A stretch of 64,000 bases of DNA from Korobacter sp963703075 (GCA_963703075.1 OY969786.1:806001-870000), one strand, 5' to 3'. Counted from the stretch's first letter, positions 45,818 through 55,225 are shown. Made by a program: numbers and translations. Notes: generated by a model not told the origin, from the letters alone.

Positions 45818-47101
45818 ATGCGAGGCATACGAAAACAGCGCCCAGGTCACAAAGAGTTGGGGATGACCCTGTACCTCATGGCTGCCGGGATGGTCGTGCT
45901 GATTGGAGTGTTGGGCCTCTCGATCGATTTGGTTTCCTTTTACACGGTTCGCAGCGAAGCTCAGCGCTCAGCCGACGCGGCTGCCCTGGCGGGCGCTAAA
46001 GTTTTTGTCACTTCAGGCTGTACAGGTGGGGCTTCGGGGACGGCGTGTACCAGTTCAACGGTGCAGGCGGTTGCCCGGAATCAAGCCGTCACCATCGGCA
46101 ACGCAAATACCGTCGCAGGCCAGGCGCCCGGCATCCTCACCACCGACATAACGTTCAGCAACGACTCTAATTCTGGCTTCAATCCCAGGATTACCGTACC
46201 CGTGAAACGAACCGCACCCACGTTTTTCGGCAGGATTGTCGGTGTGACCAGCGTAAATGTGCAGGTCCAGGCGACCGCCGAAGCCTACAATCCCTCGGGC
46301 GGGGGAACCGCCAACATCTGCCTGAGCTGCGTGAAGCCGTTCATTGCGGTCGACTGCGATACCAACAACATCGTTGCCGGAAACAATGCAAATGCGAACC
46401 CGAACTGCCAGGTGAGCGGCAATACTTACTATTCCTACATTTTCAATCCCACCACAAAAGCCCTCGTGCGTCCCGGCGTCAGTCCGAATGGCATCATCGG
46501 ATCCAGCATCCTTCTACACGGCGAAGCTGGACCTGGAGATTATGAGACGGTCGATCTCGGACAAGGGAATGGCGCATCCGCGACGGCAGCCGCGATCACT
46601 TCCTGCTATCCCGGAAATTGGGGCTGTGGCGACACCCTGCAGCTCGTGCCTGGGAAGAAGGTCGGACAGATCACCTCTGGCACTCAATCCTTGATCCACG
46701 AGTCCTCTGGGTGCTCGACCAACAGTGGGCAGGACCAGATCACGATCAATAGCTCGAACACCCCGCCCTACACGATCACCGCTGGATCGGCCAATCCTTA
46801 CGTGCCCTCTGGAACGACCATCACCTCAAGCGATTCGATCGTGACCGTTCCCGTTTACGTCGGCACATCCACCGGAAACGGAAGCAACACCACCTTCACC
46901 ATCATCGGTTTCATGCAGCTTTTCGTGACCGATGCATGCCACAGCGGATCGAGCGACACAGTTAGCGCGGTCGTCATGAACGTTTTGACCTGCCAATCGA
47001 CGTCTGGTGGGTGCAACGGTCAAGGTACTACGGGAAACCCCGGCGGCGGGTTTGTTACGGGCGGTGGCGCCTCGGCCATCCCTGTCCGCCTCGTCCAGTA
47101 G
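45818..47101 (+). CDS. tadG: TadG-like Flp pilus assembly protein
   Basis: A protein of 427 residues with an N-terminal anchor (MTLYLMAAGMVVLIGVLGLSIDL) and the diagnostic QRSADAAALAGAKVF block of TadG/TadE-like proteins, then a long extracytoplasmic Gly/Ser/Thr/Asn-rich region with several Cys pairs. A VWA domain, present in many TadGs, is not obvious, so it is a shorter form. AGGAGG precedes the ATG. It completes the pseudopilin block upstream of the major pilins. A Gly-rich C-terminus (GGGFVTGGGASA) precedes the stop. Confidence 0.82.
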   Translation: MRGIRKQRPGHKELGMTLYLMAAGMVVLIGVLGLSIDLVSFYTVRSEAQRSADAAALAGAKVFVTSGCTGGASGTACTSSTVQAVARNQAVTIGNANTVAGQAPGILTTDITFSNDSNSGFNPRITVPVKRTAPTFFGRIVGVTSVNVQVQATAEAYNPSGGGTANICLSCVKPFIAVDCDTNNIVAGNNANANPNCQVSGNTYYSYIFNPTTKALVRPGVSPNGIIGSSILLHGEAGPGDYETVDLGQGNGASATAAAITSCYPGNWGCGDTLQLVPGKKVGQITSGTQSLIHESSGCSTNSGQDQITINSSNTPPYTITAGSANPYVPSGTTITSSDSIVTVPVYVGTSTGNGSNTTFTIIGFMQLFVTDACHSGSSDTVSAVVMNVLTCQSTSGGCNGQGTTGNPGGGFVTGGGASAIPVRLVQ

Positions 47102-47352
47102 CACCAATCCATCCAAAAGAGGGTTAGTTCGTTCCACCTATGTCACGAAAAGTGACACCTTCTCAGGTTGTCTACCGTTCACAAAATGTTACGAAGGTGC
47201 AGTGTCTTTCGTGATCACTCTCGTTTTGGAACGCGTTCCTCAATGGAATCAATCGTTTAACAAACCCACAGAATGGTGTTGCAAGTGCAAGTAGCTCCCG
47301 GTAGGGCGGCTTCCCTGCGTCGCTCCACGATCTCACTGCGAAAGGTAGAAAC
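47102..47352 (+). promoter_or_regulatory. Palindrome-rich leader upstream of the first Flp pilin gene
   Basis: A 250-bp gap inside an otherwise compact operon, so pilin expression is probably controlled separately. It contains three inverted repeats: TGTCAC-N5-GTGACA (47141-47157), GTGATCAC (47211-47218) and the perfect GGAACGCGTTCC (47228-47239). A weak -24/-12-like sequence, TGG-N10-GC, lies at 47274-47288, about 35 bp beyond the last palindrome. No standard -35/-10 pair stands out. The arrangement of palindromes then a possible sigma-54 site fits activator binding, but the sigma-54 match is poor. Confidence 0.4.
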
Positions 47353-47520
47353 ATGAAAAATCTGATGACCCGCCTCTGGAACGAAGAAGAAGGTCAGGAT
47401 CTGACAGAGTACGCTCTGCTTCTGACCCTGATCGCCCTGGCCACCATTACCGCAATTAACGGCCTGGCAAACTCGATCAGCAGCGTCTTCACCAACGCCA
47501 ACAGCAAGCTTGCCACCTAG
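47353..47520 (+). CDS. flp1: Flp-type IVb major pilin, copy 1
   Basis: A prepilin of 55 residues. The basic leader MKNLMTRLWNEEEG ends at the prepilin cleavage site (after Gly), and the mature pilin begins QDLTEYALLLTLIALAT with the conserved Glu and Tyr of Flp pilins. The mature product is only about 41 residues, typical of Flp. It forms the fibre of an adhesive Tad pilus. AAAGG lies about 10 nt upstream. It is nearly identical to the copy 100 bp downstream. Confidence 0.93.
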   Translation: MKNLMTRLWNEEEGQDLTEYALLLTLIALATITAINGLANSISSVFTNANSKLAT

Positions 47521-47620
47521 TCGATGGTGATCGGCCCGAGGATTCTTGGGTGACAGGCCGCTACAGCGAACCTGATGTGGCGGCTTCCCAAATCCCTTCA
47601 CCTCTGAGTAGGAGAAAGTC

Positions 47621-47788
47621 ATGAAAGTTTTGTTGAAGAGATTATGGGCCGAGCAGGAAGGCCAGGATTTGACGGAATACGCCCTGTTGCTGACTTTGAT
47701 CGCCCTTGCGACGATCACCGCCATCAACGGGCTGGCCAATTCGATTTCGAGCGTGTTTTCCAACATGAACGCGTCGTTGAGCACATAG
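47621..47788 (+). CDS. flp2: Flp-type IVb major pilin, copy 2
   Basis: A second prepilin of 55 residues, MKVLLKRLWAEQEG leader and the same mature start QDLTEYALLLTLIALAT. Residues 14-46 are identical to those of copy 1, while the leader and the last nine residues differ. AGGAG lies 6-7 nt before the ATG, a better ribosome binding site than that of copy 1. The prepilin peptidase gene cpaA follows 55 bp later. Both copies could be co-assembled or used at different ratios. Confidence 0.93.
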   Translation: MKVLLKRLWAEQEGQDLTEYALLLTLIALATITAINGLANSISSVFSNMNASLST

Positions 47789-47843
47789 CAACGAGCGACG
47801 GTAGGCCCAAAATCCGGGGTTTCGTTGGGGGAGAAATAAAGAA

Positions 47844-48377
47844 ATGGCTTCGACGCAAGTGATCTGGGCACTGACTTTGGCATTGACTCTAACCGGAGCA
47901 TTGCTGGATTGGCGCTCGCGGCGATTGCCGAACTGGCTGACGATTCCCGGGATCTTGATGGGAGTGGCCGTGCATACCTGGATGTCAGGCTGGCACGGGG
48001 CACTCTTTGCCGTGGAAGGAGCAGCGCTTGCGTTACTCCTTCTTTTAACTCCGGTGCTGATCCGGGTGCTGGGTGCGGGCGACTGGAAGTTGATGGGCGC
48101 TGTAGGCGCATTTCTCGGCCCGGTGCTCATGCTCTGCGTCCTGCTCGGGAGCATTCTCGGGTCGGGCATCATGGCATTCATTCAAATGATCTACGCGCGA
48201 CGCGTGATGGAAACGTTCCACAACATGCGAATTCTGGTACGGGGATTTTTCGCATTCGGGTTGAAACCGAATCCGGAAATGTCATTGGACAACCCGGCCC
48301 GCTTGAAATTGCCGTTTGGCGTGGCGGTGGCTGCGGCTACCGTGTTTTGCTATTGCTCGACCTTGTTCGCGCTCTAG
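47844..48377 (+). CDS. cpaA: Prepilin peptidase (TadV/CpaA)
   Basis: An A24-type aspartic membrane protease of 177 residues that removes prepilin leaders. The two catalytic aspartates are D22 (LLDWRSRRLPN) and D80 in the GAGDWK motif. It has about five membrane helices and no N-terminal methylase domain, as expected for the short TadV form. Substrates should be the two Flp pilins just upstream and the TadE-like pseudopilins. Confidence 0.93.
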   Translation: MASTQVIWALTLALTLTGALLDWRSRRLPNWLTIPGILMGVAVHTWMSGWHGALFAVEGAALALLLLLTPVLIRVLGAGDWKLMGAVGAFLGPVLMLCVLLGSILGSGIMAFIQMIYARRVMETFHNMRILVRGFFAFGLKPNPEMSLDNPARLKLPFGVAVAAATVFCYCSTLFAL

Positions 48378-48404
48378 TGCAAGAGATCCACGAGGAACTA
48401 ATTC

Positions 48405-49253
48405 ATGAATACCAATCGTCTTCTGATGGGACTGGCGGTCGCGGTTGTGGTCGCCTTCCTGTTGAGCGCATTCGTGTACCGGCAGTTCAAGAAGGTTTCG
48501 AACGTTCCGACCGTGTCAATGCAAACCATCGTCGTGGCGAGCCACCCGATTGGGTTGGGGACACGCCTGGACGAGTCGAACCTCACGACCATTCCCTGGG
48601 CTTCGAACCAGCCCGTGGCCGGCATGTACACGCGGGTGCAGGACTGCGTCGGCCGCGCGGTGATGACCGATATTGTGGCCAACGAACCCATCCTGGAAGG
48701 CAAACTGGCGCCGGCGGAAGCGGGAGTCGGGCTGCCGGCGACGATTCCGGCAGGCATGCGCGCCATCTCGGTGGCGGTGAATGACGTGATTGGAGTGGCT
48801 GGCTTCGTTACGCCGGGAACCATGGTGGACGTGCTGGTGACCGGCAGGATGACCGGACCCAACAACGTAAGCACGAACATCACGAAGACCATCCTGCAGA
48901 ACGTGAAGGTCCTGGCCGCAGGGCAGAAGATTGAACAGGACCGCGACGGTAAACCGCAAACCGTGCCGGTCATCACGTTGCTGGTGACGCCGGACGACGC
49001 CGGCACGCTGGCCATGGGCAGCGCCCAAGGCAAAATCCAGTTGGCCTTGCGCAATACGATCGATACGAAAAAGATGGACCCAGCGCCAGTTCTGGAAGCT
49101 GCGCTGTTTTCGTCGGCTGGCGCGATCGCGCCGCCCCGGTCCGTTATGGCGAAAAGATCCACCGGCCCAAGTGTTCCGCAATCCTACGTTGTAGAAGTGA
49201 TTACCGGCGAGAAACGCGAAAACAAAACTTTTCCGACGTCGAATGAACGCTAG
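48405..49253 (+). CDS. cpaB: Flp pilus assembly protein CpaB/RcpC
   Basis: A periplasmic or inner-membrane-anchored protein of 282 residues with one N-terminal helix (LLMGLAVAVVVAFLLSAFVY) and an SAF domain (VVASHPIGLGTRLDESNLTT, then VTPGTMVDVLVTGRM-like strand). CpaB bridges the secretin and the inner-membrane machine and may bind peptidoglycan. It is placed directly before the secretin gene, as in most tad loci. The 8-bp gap to cpaC holds the GGAG used by that gene. Confidence 0.9.
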   Translation: MNTNRLLMGLAVAVVVAFLLSAFVYRQFKKVSNVPTVSMQTIVVASHPIGLGTRLDESNLTTIPWASNQPVAGMYTRVQDCVGRAVMTDIVANEPILEGKLAPAEAGVGLPATIPAGMRAISVAVNDVIGVAGFVTPGTMVDVLVTGRMTGPNNVSTNITKTILQNVKVLAAGQKIEQDRDGKPQTVPVITLLVTPDDAGTLAMGSAQGKIQLALRNTIDTKKMDPAPVLEAALFSSAGAIAPPRSVMAKRSTGPSVPQSYVVEVITGEKRENKTFPTSNER

Positions 49254-49261
49254 GAGCTCTC

Positions 49262-50686
49262 TTGCAGATTGAATGTGAAATGCGACGCGCTTTCAGGTTT
49301 ACCAACGCCATTTGCTCGATCGTGATGTTGGCTGGATCGGTTGCATTCGCGCAGCAGCCAGCCGCTCAGGAATCGGGCGCCCCGGCAAGCGCCCCCAGCC
49401 AGGACCAGATGGGGGAGGAGCCTCAGCCGCTCCATATCCTCGTGGGGCGCTCGGTGGTGGTCAGCTCTCCCGAACGGATCAAGCGGGTCTCCATCGCTGA
49501 TCCTACGATTGCGGAAGCCATCGTTGTCAGCCCCAACCAGGTGCTGGTCAACGGCAAGCGGCCGGGCGGCGTTTCTCTCCTGCTATGGGACGAAGCGCAC
49601 CAGAGTCTCGCATACGACGTCCTGGTGAGCATCGATATCCAGGGACTCGCGCAGAAGATCCACGAAGTCTTTCCCTCGGAAGACGTTCATATCGAGTCGG
49701 CCAATGACGCCGTCATCCTGTCGGGCAGCATTTCTTCGAGTTCGGTGGCGGACAAGATCGTCGAAATCGTCAAAGGCGCGTCGCCTAAAGTCATCAACAT
49801 GATGGACGTTTCGCTGCCGCAGAACGCCGAGATCCTTCTCCAGGTGCGTTTCGCGGAAGTCGATCGGACCGCCATCAGCCAGCTCGGCTTCAACCTCTTA
49901 AGTTTGCCTGGTTCGAAGAACGTGGGTGCGATCAGCACCCAGCAATTCGGACCGCCCGCCCTGGTGGGTTCCAGCATTTCCAGCAACGGCAGCAGTAGTG
50001 CAGCGGCCCCGGCATCGGGCAGCGCGATCGGCGTGGCGGACTTGCTGAATATTTTCATTTCGCGTCCGGACATCAACCTGGCTGCGACCATCAAAGCGCT
50101 GGAGCAACAAGACGTCCTGCAGATCCTGGCAGAACCGAATCTCCTGACGGAATCGGGCAAAGAAGCCAATTTCCTGGCAGGCGGTGAATTTCCTTATCCC
50201 GTGCCGCAAGTCGGTTCGGGCGGTACAGGGACGACGATCTCGATCCAGTTCAAGGAATATGGCGTCCGGTTGAGTTTCACTCCGATTTACACCAGTGATG
50301 GGATTATCCATCTCAAGGTGAAACCGGAAGTCAGTTCGCTCGATTACACCAACGCCGTGACCTTGCAGGGATTCTTTATCCCCGCCATTTCCACCCGCCG
50401 GGTTGAGTCGGACATGGAACTGCGCGATGGGCAGAGCTTCGCGATTGCCGGCCTGATGGACAACACGGTGACCAACCAGTTGCAAAAGATTCCCTGGATC
50501 GGCGACCTGCCGATCCTCGGCAAACTTTTCCAGAGCAAGAACTTCAATAAGAGCAAGACCGAACTGCTTGTGGTGGTTACGCCGCGCATCGTAAAGCCGC
50601 TGATGCCGGAACAGGTACCACAAGGCCCGCAAATGCCAGTGCCGTTCCTCGATTCCAAACAGGCGAAAACGCCAGGAACGAAATAA
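49262..50686 (+). CDS. cpaC: Secretin CpaC/RcpA of the Tad pilus
   Basis: The outer-membrane channel of the pilus, 474 residues. A signal peptide (ending VAFAQQ) precedes a short N domain with LHILVGRSVVVSSPERIKRV, a BON-like region, and the secretin domain (VSLPQNAEILLQVRFAEVDR, ALEQQDVLQILAEPNLLTES, VVVTPRIVKPL). The start is set at TTG 49262 because GGAG lies 6 nt upstream; the ATG at 49280 has no ribosome binding site at the right distance. A Ser/Ala-rich loop sits in the middle (SSNGSSSAAAPASGS). Confidence 0.93.
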   Translation: MQIECEMRRAFRFTNAICSIVMLAGSVAFAQQPAAQESGAPASAPSQDQMGEEPQPLHILVGRSVVVSSPERIKRVSIADPTIAEAIVVSPNQVLVNGKRPGGVSLLLWDEAHQSLAYDVLVSIDIQGLAQKIHEVFPSEDVHIESANDAVILSGSISSSSVADKIVEIVKGASPKVINMMDVSLPQNAEILLQVRFAEVDRTAISQLGFNLLSLPGSKNVGAISTQQFGPPALVGSSISSNGSSSAAAPASGSAIGVADLLNIFISRPDINLAATIKALEQQDVLQILAEPNLLTESGKEANFLAGGEFPYPVPQVGSGGTGTTISIQFKEYGVRLSFTPIYTSDGIIHLKVKPEVSSLDYTNAVTLQGFFIPAISTRRVESDMELRDGQSFAIAGLMDNTVTNQLQKIPWIGDLPILGKLFQSKNFNKSKTELLVVVTPRIVKPLMPEQVPQGPQMPVPFLDSKQAKTPGTK

Positions 50687-50720
50687 ACATGTTCCGGGTT
50701 GCGAATGACCGGAGCCGAAG

Positions 50721-51932
50721 TTGAGAGGTGAGAGTGGGGACACTCGAATTATGCTGAGCGCAGCGATCGCGAGCACTGATTTAACCAGCTCTGCGCAGCT
50801 TTTGGCTAGCTTGGAGCAAACCGGGATGATCCGGTCGGTGGTGCAATGGAACCTGCCACTCGAACGGATGCCGGACGCAGGTACCGGCGCGCCCGAAATC
50901 GTATTTCTCGATCTCGTCCGATCTCCGGCGCCATTTTTCGCGTTCGCAGCGAACATTCGCCGTGCATTTCCGTCGATCAAAGTCATCGCCTGTTCTTCCG
51001 CCGTCCCGCCTGACCCGAGCCTCTTGCTGGAAGCGATGCGCGCGGGAGTCCAGGATTTTCTGGCGAAGCCCGTACAGGGCGAGCCTCTCAAGAAGATCCT
51101 CCTGGAAATTGCTGCCGACCGGCACGAGACCGAATTCATCTCGCAGGACAAGCTGGTCGTACTGATGGGCGCTAAGGGCGGCGTAGGCACCACCACGGTC
51201 GCCGTAAATCTCGGAGTGCAGCTTGCGACCTTTGCCCAGAAGCGCACCGTGCTGCTCGATTTTGCGCGGCCGCTCGGTAACGCGCATCTTCTGCTCGACA
51301 TGCAGCCGAAATTCACGGTGCGCGACGCGGTGGATAGCCTGGCGCGTCTTGACAGTCATTTCCTCTCCGGTCTTCTCACCAAGCACAAATCCAAGCTGGA
51401 ATTGTTGGGCGGAATCACCCAGCCCGAAGAGTGGCAGTCGATCGACGTGAGCGCGCTGGACCGGGCGGTGAACGTGGCCCAGCATGCCTTCGATGTCGTG
51501 CTGCTCGATATGGGATCGCAGTTCTCATCGGAGTGGAGCTCGATTCTGCGCATGGCCCGGATGATTTTCATCGTCGCCGAGGCCAATGTGCCTTCGCTCT
51601 GGACCTTGGAGAGACGCTTGGTTGCACTGAAGGGATTGGGCGTAGATCCGCTGCGGGCGCGGGTCATCATTAACCGCTGGCACAAGGGCGACGATGAGAT
51701 TGTGCGCGGGGTGCAGAAAGAGTCGGGTTATCCCGCTTTCACCAATTTACCGAATGATTACCGGAAGACGAGCCAGGCGATCAATCTTGGAACTCCGATT
51801 CCGGATAACCACAATAACGTGCTCGTGAACCGCTACCGGCAAATTGCCGAGCAGGTCATGGGCGTTGAAACACGTTCGGCAGAAAAGAAGGGCTCGTTTT
51901 CGGGTCTGTTTTCCTTTACCGGAAAGAAATGA
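50721..51932 (+). CDS. cpaE: CpaE/TadZ-type pilus localisation ATPase
   Basis: A MinD/ParA-like protein of 403 residues. An atypical receiver-like N-terminal domain (about 10-135) precedes a P-loop domain with deviant Walker A MGAKGGVGTTT (149-159) and a DVVLLDMG Walker B. TadZ/CpaE marks the cell pole or assembly site for the pilus machine. GGAG lies 6 nt before the TTG at 50721; the alternative ATG 50751 has GGGGA 10 nt upstream. It sits in the usual position between secretin and ATPase genes. Confidence 0.9.
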   Translation: MRGESGDTRIMLSAAIASTDLTSSAQLLASLEQTGMIRSVVQWNLPLERMPDAGTGAPEIVFLDLVRSPAPFFAFAANIRRAFPSIKVIACSSAVPPDPSLLLEAMRAGVQDFLAKPVQGEPLKKILLEIAADRHETEFISQDKLVVLMGAKGGVGTTTVAVNLGVQLATFAQKRTVLLDFARPLGNAHLLLDMQPKFTVRDAVDSLARLDSHFLSGLLTKHKSKLELLGGITQPEEWQSIDVSALDRAVNVAQHAFDVVLLDMGSQFSSEWSSILRMARMIFIVAEANVPSLWTLERRLVALKGLGVDPLRARVIINRWHKGDDEIVRGVQKESGYPAFTNLPNDYRKTSQAINLGTPIPDNHNNVLVNRYRQIAEQVMGVETRSAEKKGSFSGLFSFTGKK

Positions 51933-51940
51933 GGCTTTAA

Positions 51941-53227
51941 ATGCCGCCAGGTGTCGCTGTGACTACACGTACGGATCTCAGTGCGGTAAAGACCGCGATC
52001 CATCGCAAGCTGATCCAGAAGCTGAACCTCGACAAGTTGACGGAAGTCAACCGCGAGGACGTGCGCCGGGAAGTCAGCCAGATTCTTGAAGCGATCGTGC
52101 TTGGCGAATCCGCCCCAATGAACCTGCAGGAGCGGGAACGTGTGGTGCAGGAAGTCCTCGACGAAGTCTTCGGTTTAGGGCCGCTGGAACCGCTGCTGGC
52201 CGATCCCACGGTATCCGACATTCTCGTCAATACGTATCGCAGCGTGTACGTGGAACGTAAGGGCCTGCTGGAACCCACCGGGGTGCAGTTCCGTGACGAC
52301 GTTCACCTGATGGGCATCATCGACCGCATTGTTTCCGCAGTCGGACGACGCATTGATGAGTCGTCTCCCATGGTGGACGCCCGCTTGGCCGACGGTTCAC
52401 GCGTGAACGCAATCATTCCGCCGCTCTCGGTGGACGGCCCTTGTCTTTCGATCCGCCGTTTCGGGCACGACCGCCTCAAAGCCGACGACATGATTCGTAA
52501 CAACTCGCTGACTGCGCCAATTCTGGAATTGCTGCGCGGATGCGTGAAGGCACGATTGAACATCCTGATCTCGGGTGGCACCGGCGCCGGTAAAACCACG
52601 TTCCTGAATGTGCTCTCTTCGTATATTTCCAACAAAGAGCGCATTGTGACGGTGGAAGACGCGGCCGAACTGCTGCTCAACCAGGAACACGTGGTCCGGC
52701 TCGAGACGCGGCCACCGAACATCGAAGGACGAGGCGCGGTTGCCCAAAGGCAATTAGTGATCAACTGCCTCCGTATGCGTCCCGACCGCATCATCGTTGG
52801 TGAGGTGCGTGGCGAGGAAGCGCTCGACATGCTGCAGGCCATGAACACAGGCCACGACGGATCACTCACCACTATTCACGCAAACTCAACGCGCGACGCC
52901 CTGGCGCGCCTGGAGACGATGGTGGCCATGTCGAACCTGCACATTCCAGATTCGGCCATCCGCCGCCAGATCGCCTCTGCCATCGATGTGGTTGTGCAGG
53001 TAAGCCGCCTGAGCGACGGAACGCGCAAGGTCATCAGCATTACGGAAATCACCGGAATGGAAGGCAGCGTGGTCAGCACGCAGGACATATTCACCTTCCA
53101 GAAACGCGGTATCAACCAGGAAGGTCAGGTCGTGGGCGAGTTTGTCCCCAGCGGCATTCGTCCCAAGTTCGCGGAACGGCTGCTGGTGGCGGGGATTCAG
53201 TTACCTGGCGAGATGTTCGCCCTCTAA
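51941..53227 (+). CDS. cpaF: Tad pilus secretion ATPase CpaF/TadA
   Basis: A hexameric traffic ATPase of 428 residues that powers pilus assembly (and retraction in some systems). Walker A GGTGAGKT is at 212-219; the Asp box VTVEDAAELLL, Walker B RIIVGEVRGEEALDML and the His box TIHANSTRDAL follow. The N-terminal region (QEVLDEVFGLGPLEPLLADP) is the CpaF-type NTD. The ATG lies 8 bp after cpaE. Encoding is complete with no odd residue in the motor. Confidence 0.95.
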   Translation: MPPGVAVTTRTDLSAVKTAIHRKLIQKLNLDKLTEVNREDVRREVSQILEAIVLGESAPMNLQERERVVQEVLDEVFGLGPLEPLLADPTVSDILVNTYRSVYVERKGLLEPTGVQFRDDVHLMGIIDRIVSAVGRRIDESSPMVDARLADGSRVNAIIPPLSVDGPCLSIRRFGHDRLKADDMIRNNSLTAPILELLRGCVKARLNILISGGTGAGKTTFLNVLSSYISNKERIVTVEDAAELLLNQEHVVRLETRPPNIEGRGAVAQRQLVINCLRMRPDRIIVGEVRGEEALDMLQAMNTGHDGSLTTIHANSTRDALARLETMVAMSNLHIPDSAIRRQIASAIDVVVQVSRLSDGTRKVISITEITGMEGSVVSTQDIFTFQKRGINQEGQVVGEFVPSGIRPKFAERLLVAGIQLPGEMFAL

Positions 53228-53250
53228 CCCGGTGGATTGAGGAGATTCCG

Positions 53251-54219
53251 ATGGGCCTATTGATTGCCGCAATCACCTTTCTCGTGGTTGTCGCTGTCGT
53301 GCTTGGGATCTGGATCGTGGCGAGCACCGACACGAGCCAGGAACGGATCAAGAAGCGCATGACCGCTGTCCGTAAGGCGGAGCGGCGCGGGGAAGTTGCG
53401 ATCAATGTCAAGCTCGTGCGCGATGAGCTGATGAGCAGCGTGCCCGTGATGCATCGCATCCTGATGCAGTGGGCCTGGTCTTCGAAGCTACAGGATTACC
53501 TCACGCAGGCGGGCATGGCGATGAAGCCTGCCAAGTTGCTGCTGATCAGCGCGGTTCTCGGTTTCGGCGCCTACTTGCTGGCAGGGTGGTTCTTCTCCAA
53601 TGCGCTGATCACCATACCCGTCGCCCTCTTAGTCATGACCATCCCTTTCGCCGTGGTTTCGGTGAAGCGGGGACGGCGGCTGAGAAAGTTTGAAGAACTC
53701 TTTCCCGAAGCCTTGGATCTGCTGGGACGAGCCGTACGCGCAGGTCATGCGTTTACGACCGGCCTGGAAATGATCGCGAAAGAATGTGCGGAGCCCCTGG
53801 CCGGCGAATTCCGCACCGCCTTCGAGGAACAGAATTTCGGTCTTCCTCTGCGCGATGCCCTGTTGAACTTGACGGAACGTGTTCCCCTCGTCGACGTACG
53901 TTTCTTTGTCACCGCGCTCTTGATTCAAAAAGAAACCGGCGGCAACCTGGCTGAAATTCTCGATGGACTTGCCAAAGTCGTGCGCGATCGCTTCCGGCTG
54001 CAACGCGAGGTGAGGGTCCGTACCGCCCAGGGACGCTTGACCGGAGGCATCCTCATTGCATTGCCGATCATTGTGGCAGTCCTTTTAAGTTTCTCCAATC
54101 CCGGGTACATGCGGGTGCTGATTGACGATCCGAAAGGGCCGACCGTGATCGCAATCTCGGCTGGCATGCAGATCGTCGGGTCCATCATCTTGTGGAAGAT
54201 TATTCATTTCGAAGTTTAG
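53251..54219 (+). CDS. tadB: TadB-type inner-membrane platform protein
   Basis: A T2SF (GspF-like) membrane protein of 322 residues. An N-terminal helix (LLIAAITFLVVVAVVLGIWIV), a cytosolic loop and the T2SF domain (FPEALDLLGRAVRAGHAFTTGL) with the late pair of helices (GGILIALPIIVAVLLSF) are all visible. It forms the platform with TadC on which CpaF acts. The gap to cpaF is 23 bp and to tadC 13 bp. Confidence 0.92.
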   Translation: MGLLIAAITFLVVVAVVLGIWIVASTDTSQERIKKRMTAVRKAERRGEVAINVKLVRDELMSSVPVMHRILMQWAWSSKLQDYLTQAGMAMKPAKLLLISAVLGFGAYLLAGWFFSNALITIPVALLVMTIPFAVVSVKRGRRLRKFEELFPEALDLLGRAVRAGHAFTTGLEMIAKECAEPLAGEFRTAFEEQNFGLPLRDALLNLTERVPLVDVRFFVTALLIQKETGGNLAEILDGLAKVVRDRFRLQREVRVRTAQGRLTGGILIALPIIVAVLLSFSNPGYMRVLIDDPKGPTVIAISAGMQIVGSIILWKIIHFEV

Positions 54220-54232
54220 TTGAGGCAATCGG

Positions 54233-55159
54233 ATGGTTTGGCTACTGACTGGTGTGACGTTTCTGGCAACAATGTCCGTCGTGATCGCGCTCTTTTTCGC
54301 CTTCACATCAAAACGGATCAATATTGCTGCCCGGCTATCCCGGTTCGCGGGAATCGCCGCGTCGACTACGGTGCATGACGAAGCGTCTTTTAGCGAGCGT
54401 CAGCGGGAAAGAGTCAGGGACAGCTTTGCGAACCTGGGGAAGCTGCTGCCACCCGCGTCACAGAAACAAGCGTCGCGGACCCAGTTGATGACGGTCCGGG
54501 CCGGTTTCCGCAGCGCGGAAGCGGTGATGGCGATGCGGGGTTTCAAGCTGCTTTTCCCGATCGCCCTGATTGCGCTGGCGTACTTCACCGGGTTTTACCG
54601 GGTAAACGAGATCATGGTTCCGCTGATTGCACTTGCGATCGGCTACCTGTTTCCCGACATGCTCCTGTCGTGGTTCATCCGTGCGCGACAAACCCGGCTT
54701 CGCCGTGGATTGCCCGACGCGCTCGACCTGATGGTGATTTGCGTGGAGGCAGGACTGGGGCTCGACCAGGCGATGATGAAGGTCTCGCAGGACATGCGCA
54801 TCGCGCACCGCGAACTGAGCGACGAGTTGCAGTTGGTCAACCTGGAAATGCGTGTGGGAAAGACCCGCATCGAGGCGTTGCGCGAACTGTCGCGGCGCAC
54901 CGGCCTGGAAGATGTGAAGTCGCTGGTAGCGATGCTCATCCAGACCGAACGCTTTGGTACCAGCATCGCGCAATCGCTGCGCGTGTTCTCCGATGACATG
55001 CGCGTCAAGCGCCGTCAGCGGGCCGAAGAGATGAGCGCCAAGACAACCGTCAAGATGGTTCCACCCCTGGTGTTCTTCATCTTTCCCGCTTTGATGGTTG
55101 TCATTTTGGGCCCGGCTGTCCTCATGTTAATGAGTCAATTGATGCCAGCCATGAAGTAG
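54233..55159 (+). CDS. tadC: TadC-type inner-membrane platform protein
   Basis: The partner T2SF protein of 308 residues: an N-terminal helix, a second hydrophobic region (FPIALIALAYFTGFYRV), the T2SF segment (LPDALDLMVICVEAGLGLDQ) and a C-terminal helix (VVILGPAVLMLMSQLMP). GspF duplicates such as TadB/TadC are standard in Tad systems. It is the last recognised core gene of the operon. TadD-like TPR and RcpB-like proteins were not found nearby. Confidence 0.92.
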   Translation: MVWLLTGVTFLATMSVVIALFFAFTSKRINIAARLSRFAGIAASTTVHDEASFSERQRERVRDSFANLGKLLPPASQKQASRTQLMTVRAGFRSAEAVMAMRGFKLLFPIALIALAYFTGFYRVNEIMVPLIALAIGYLFPDMLLSWFIRARQTRLRRGLPDALDLMVICVEAGLGLDQAMMKVSQDMRIAHRELSDELQLVNLEMRVGKTRIEALRELSRRTGLEDVKSLVAMLIQTERFGTSIAQSLRVFSDDMRVKRRQRAEEMSAKTTVKMVPPLVFFIFPALMVVILGPAVLMLMSQLMPAMK

Positions 55160-55225
55160 GTCGTGCCTGGCGTTACAACTTCAACCCTTGTTGCGCTTAA
55201 CAAGAGAAAGCAAAGGAGAATTGCA

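Noticed and set aside
47257..48111. Antisense frames across the pilin genes, with an internal sequence repeat
   Set aside because: The repeat arises only because the two pilin genes are similar; both pilins and cpaA are clearly real on the plus strand.
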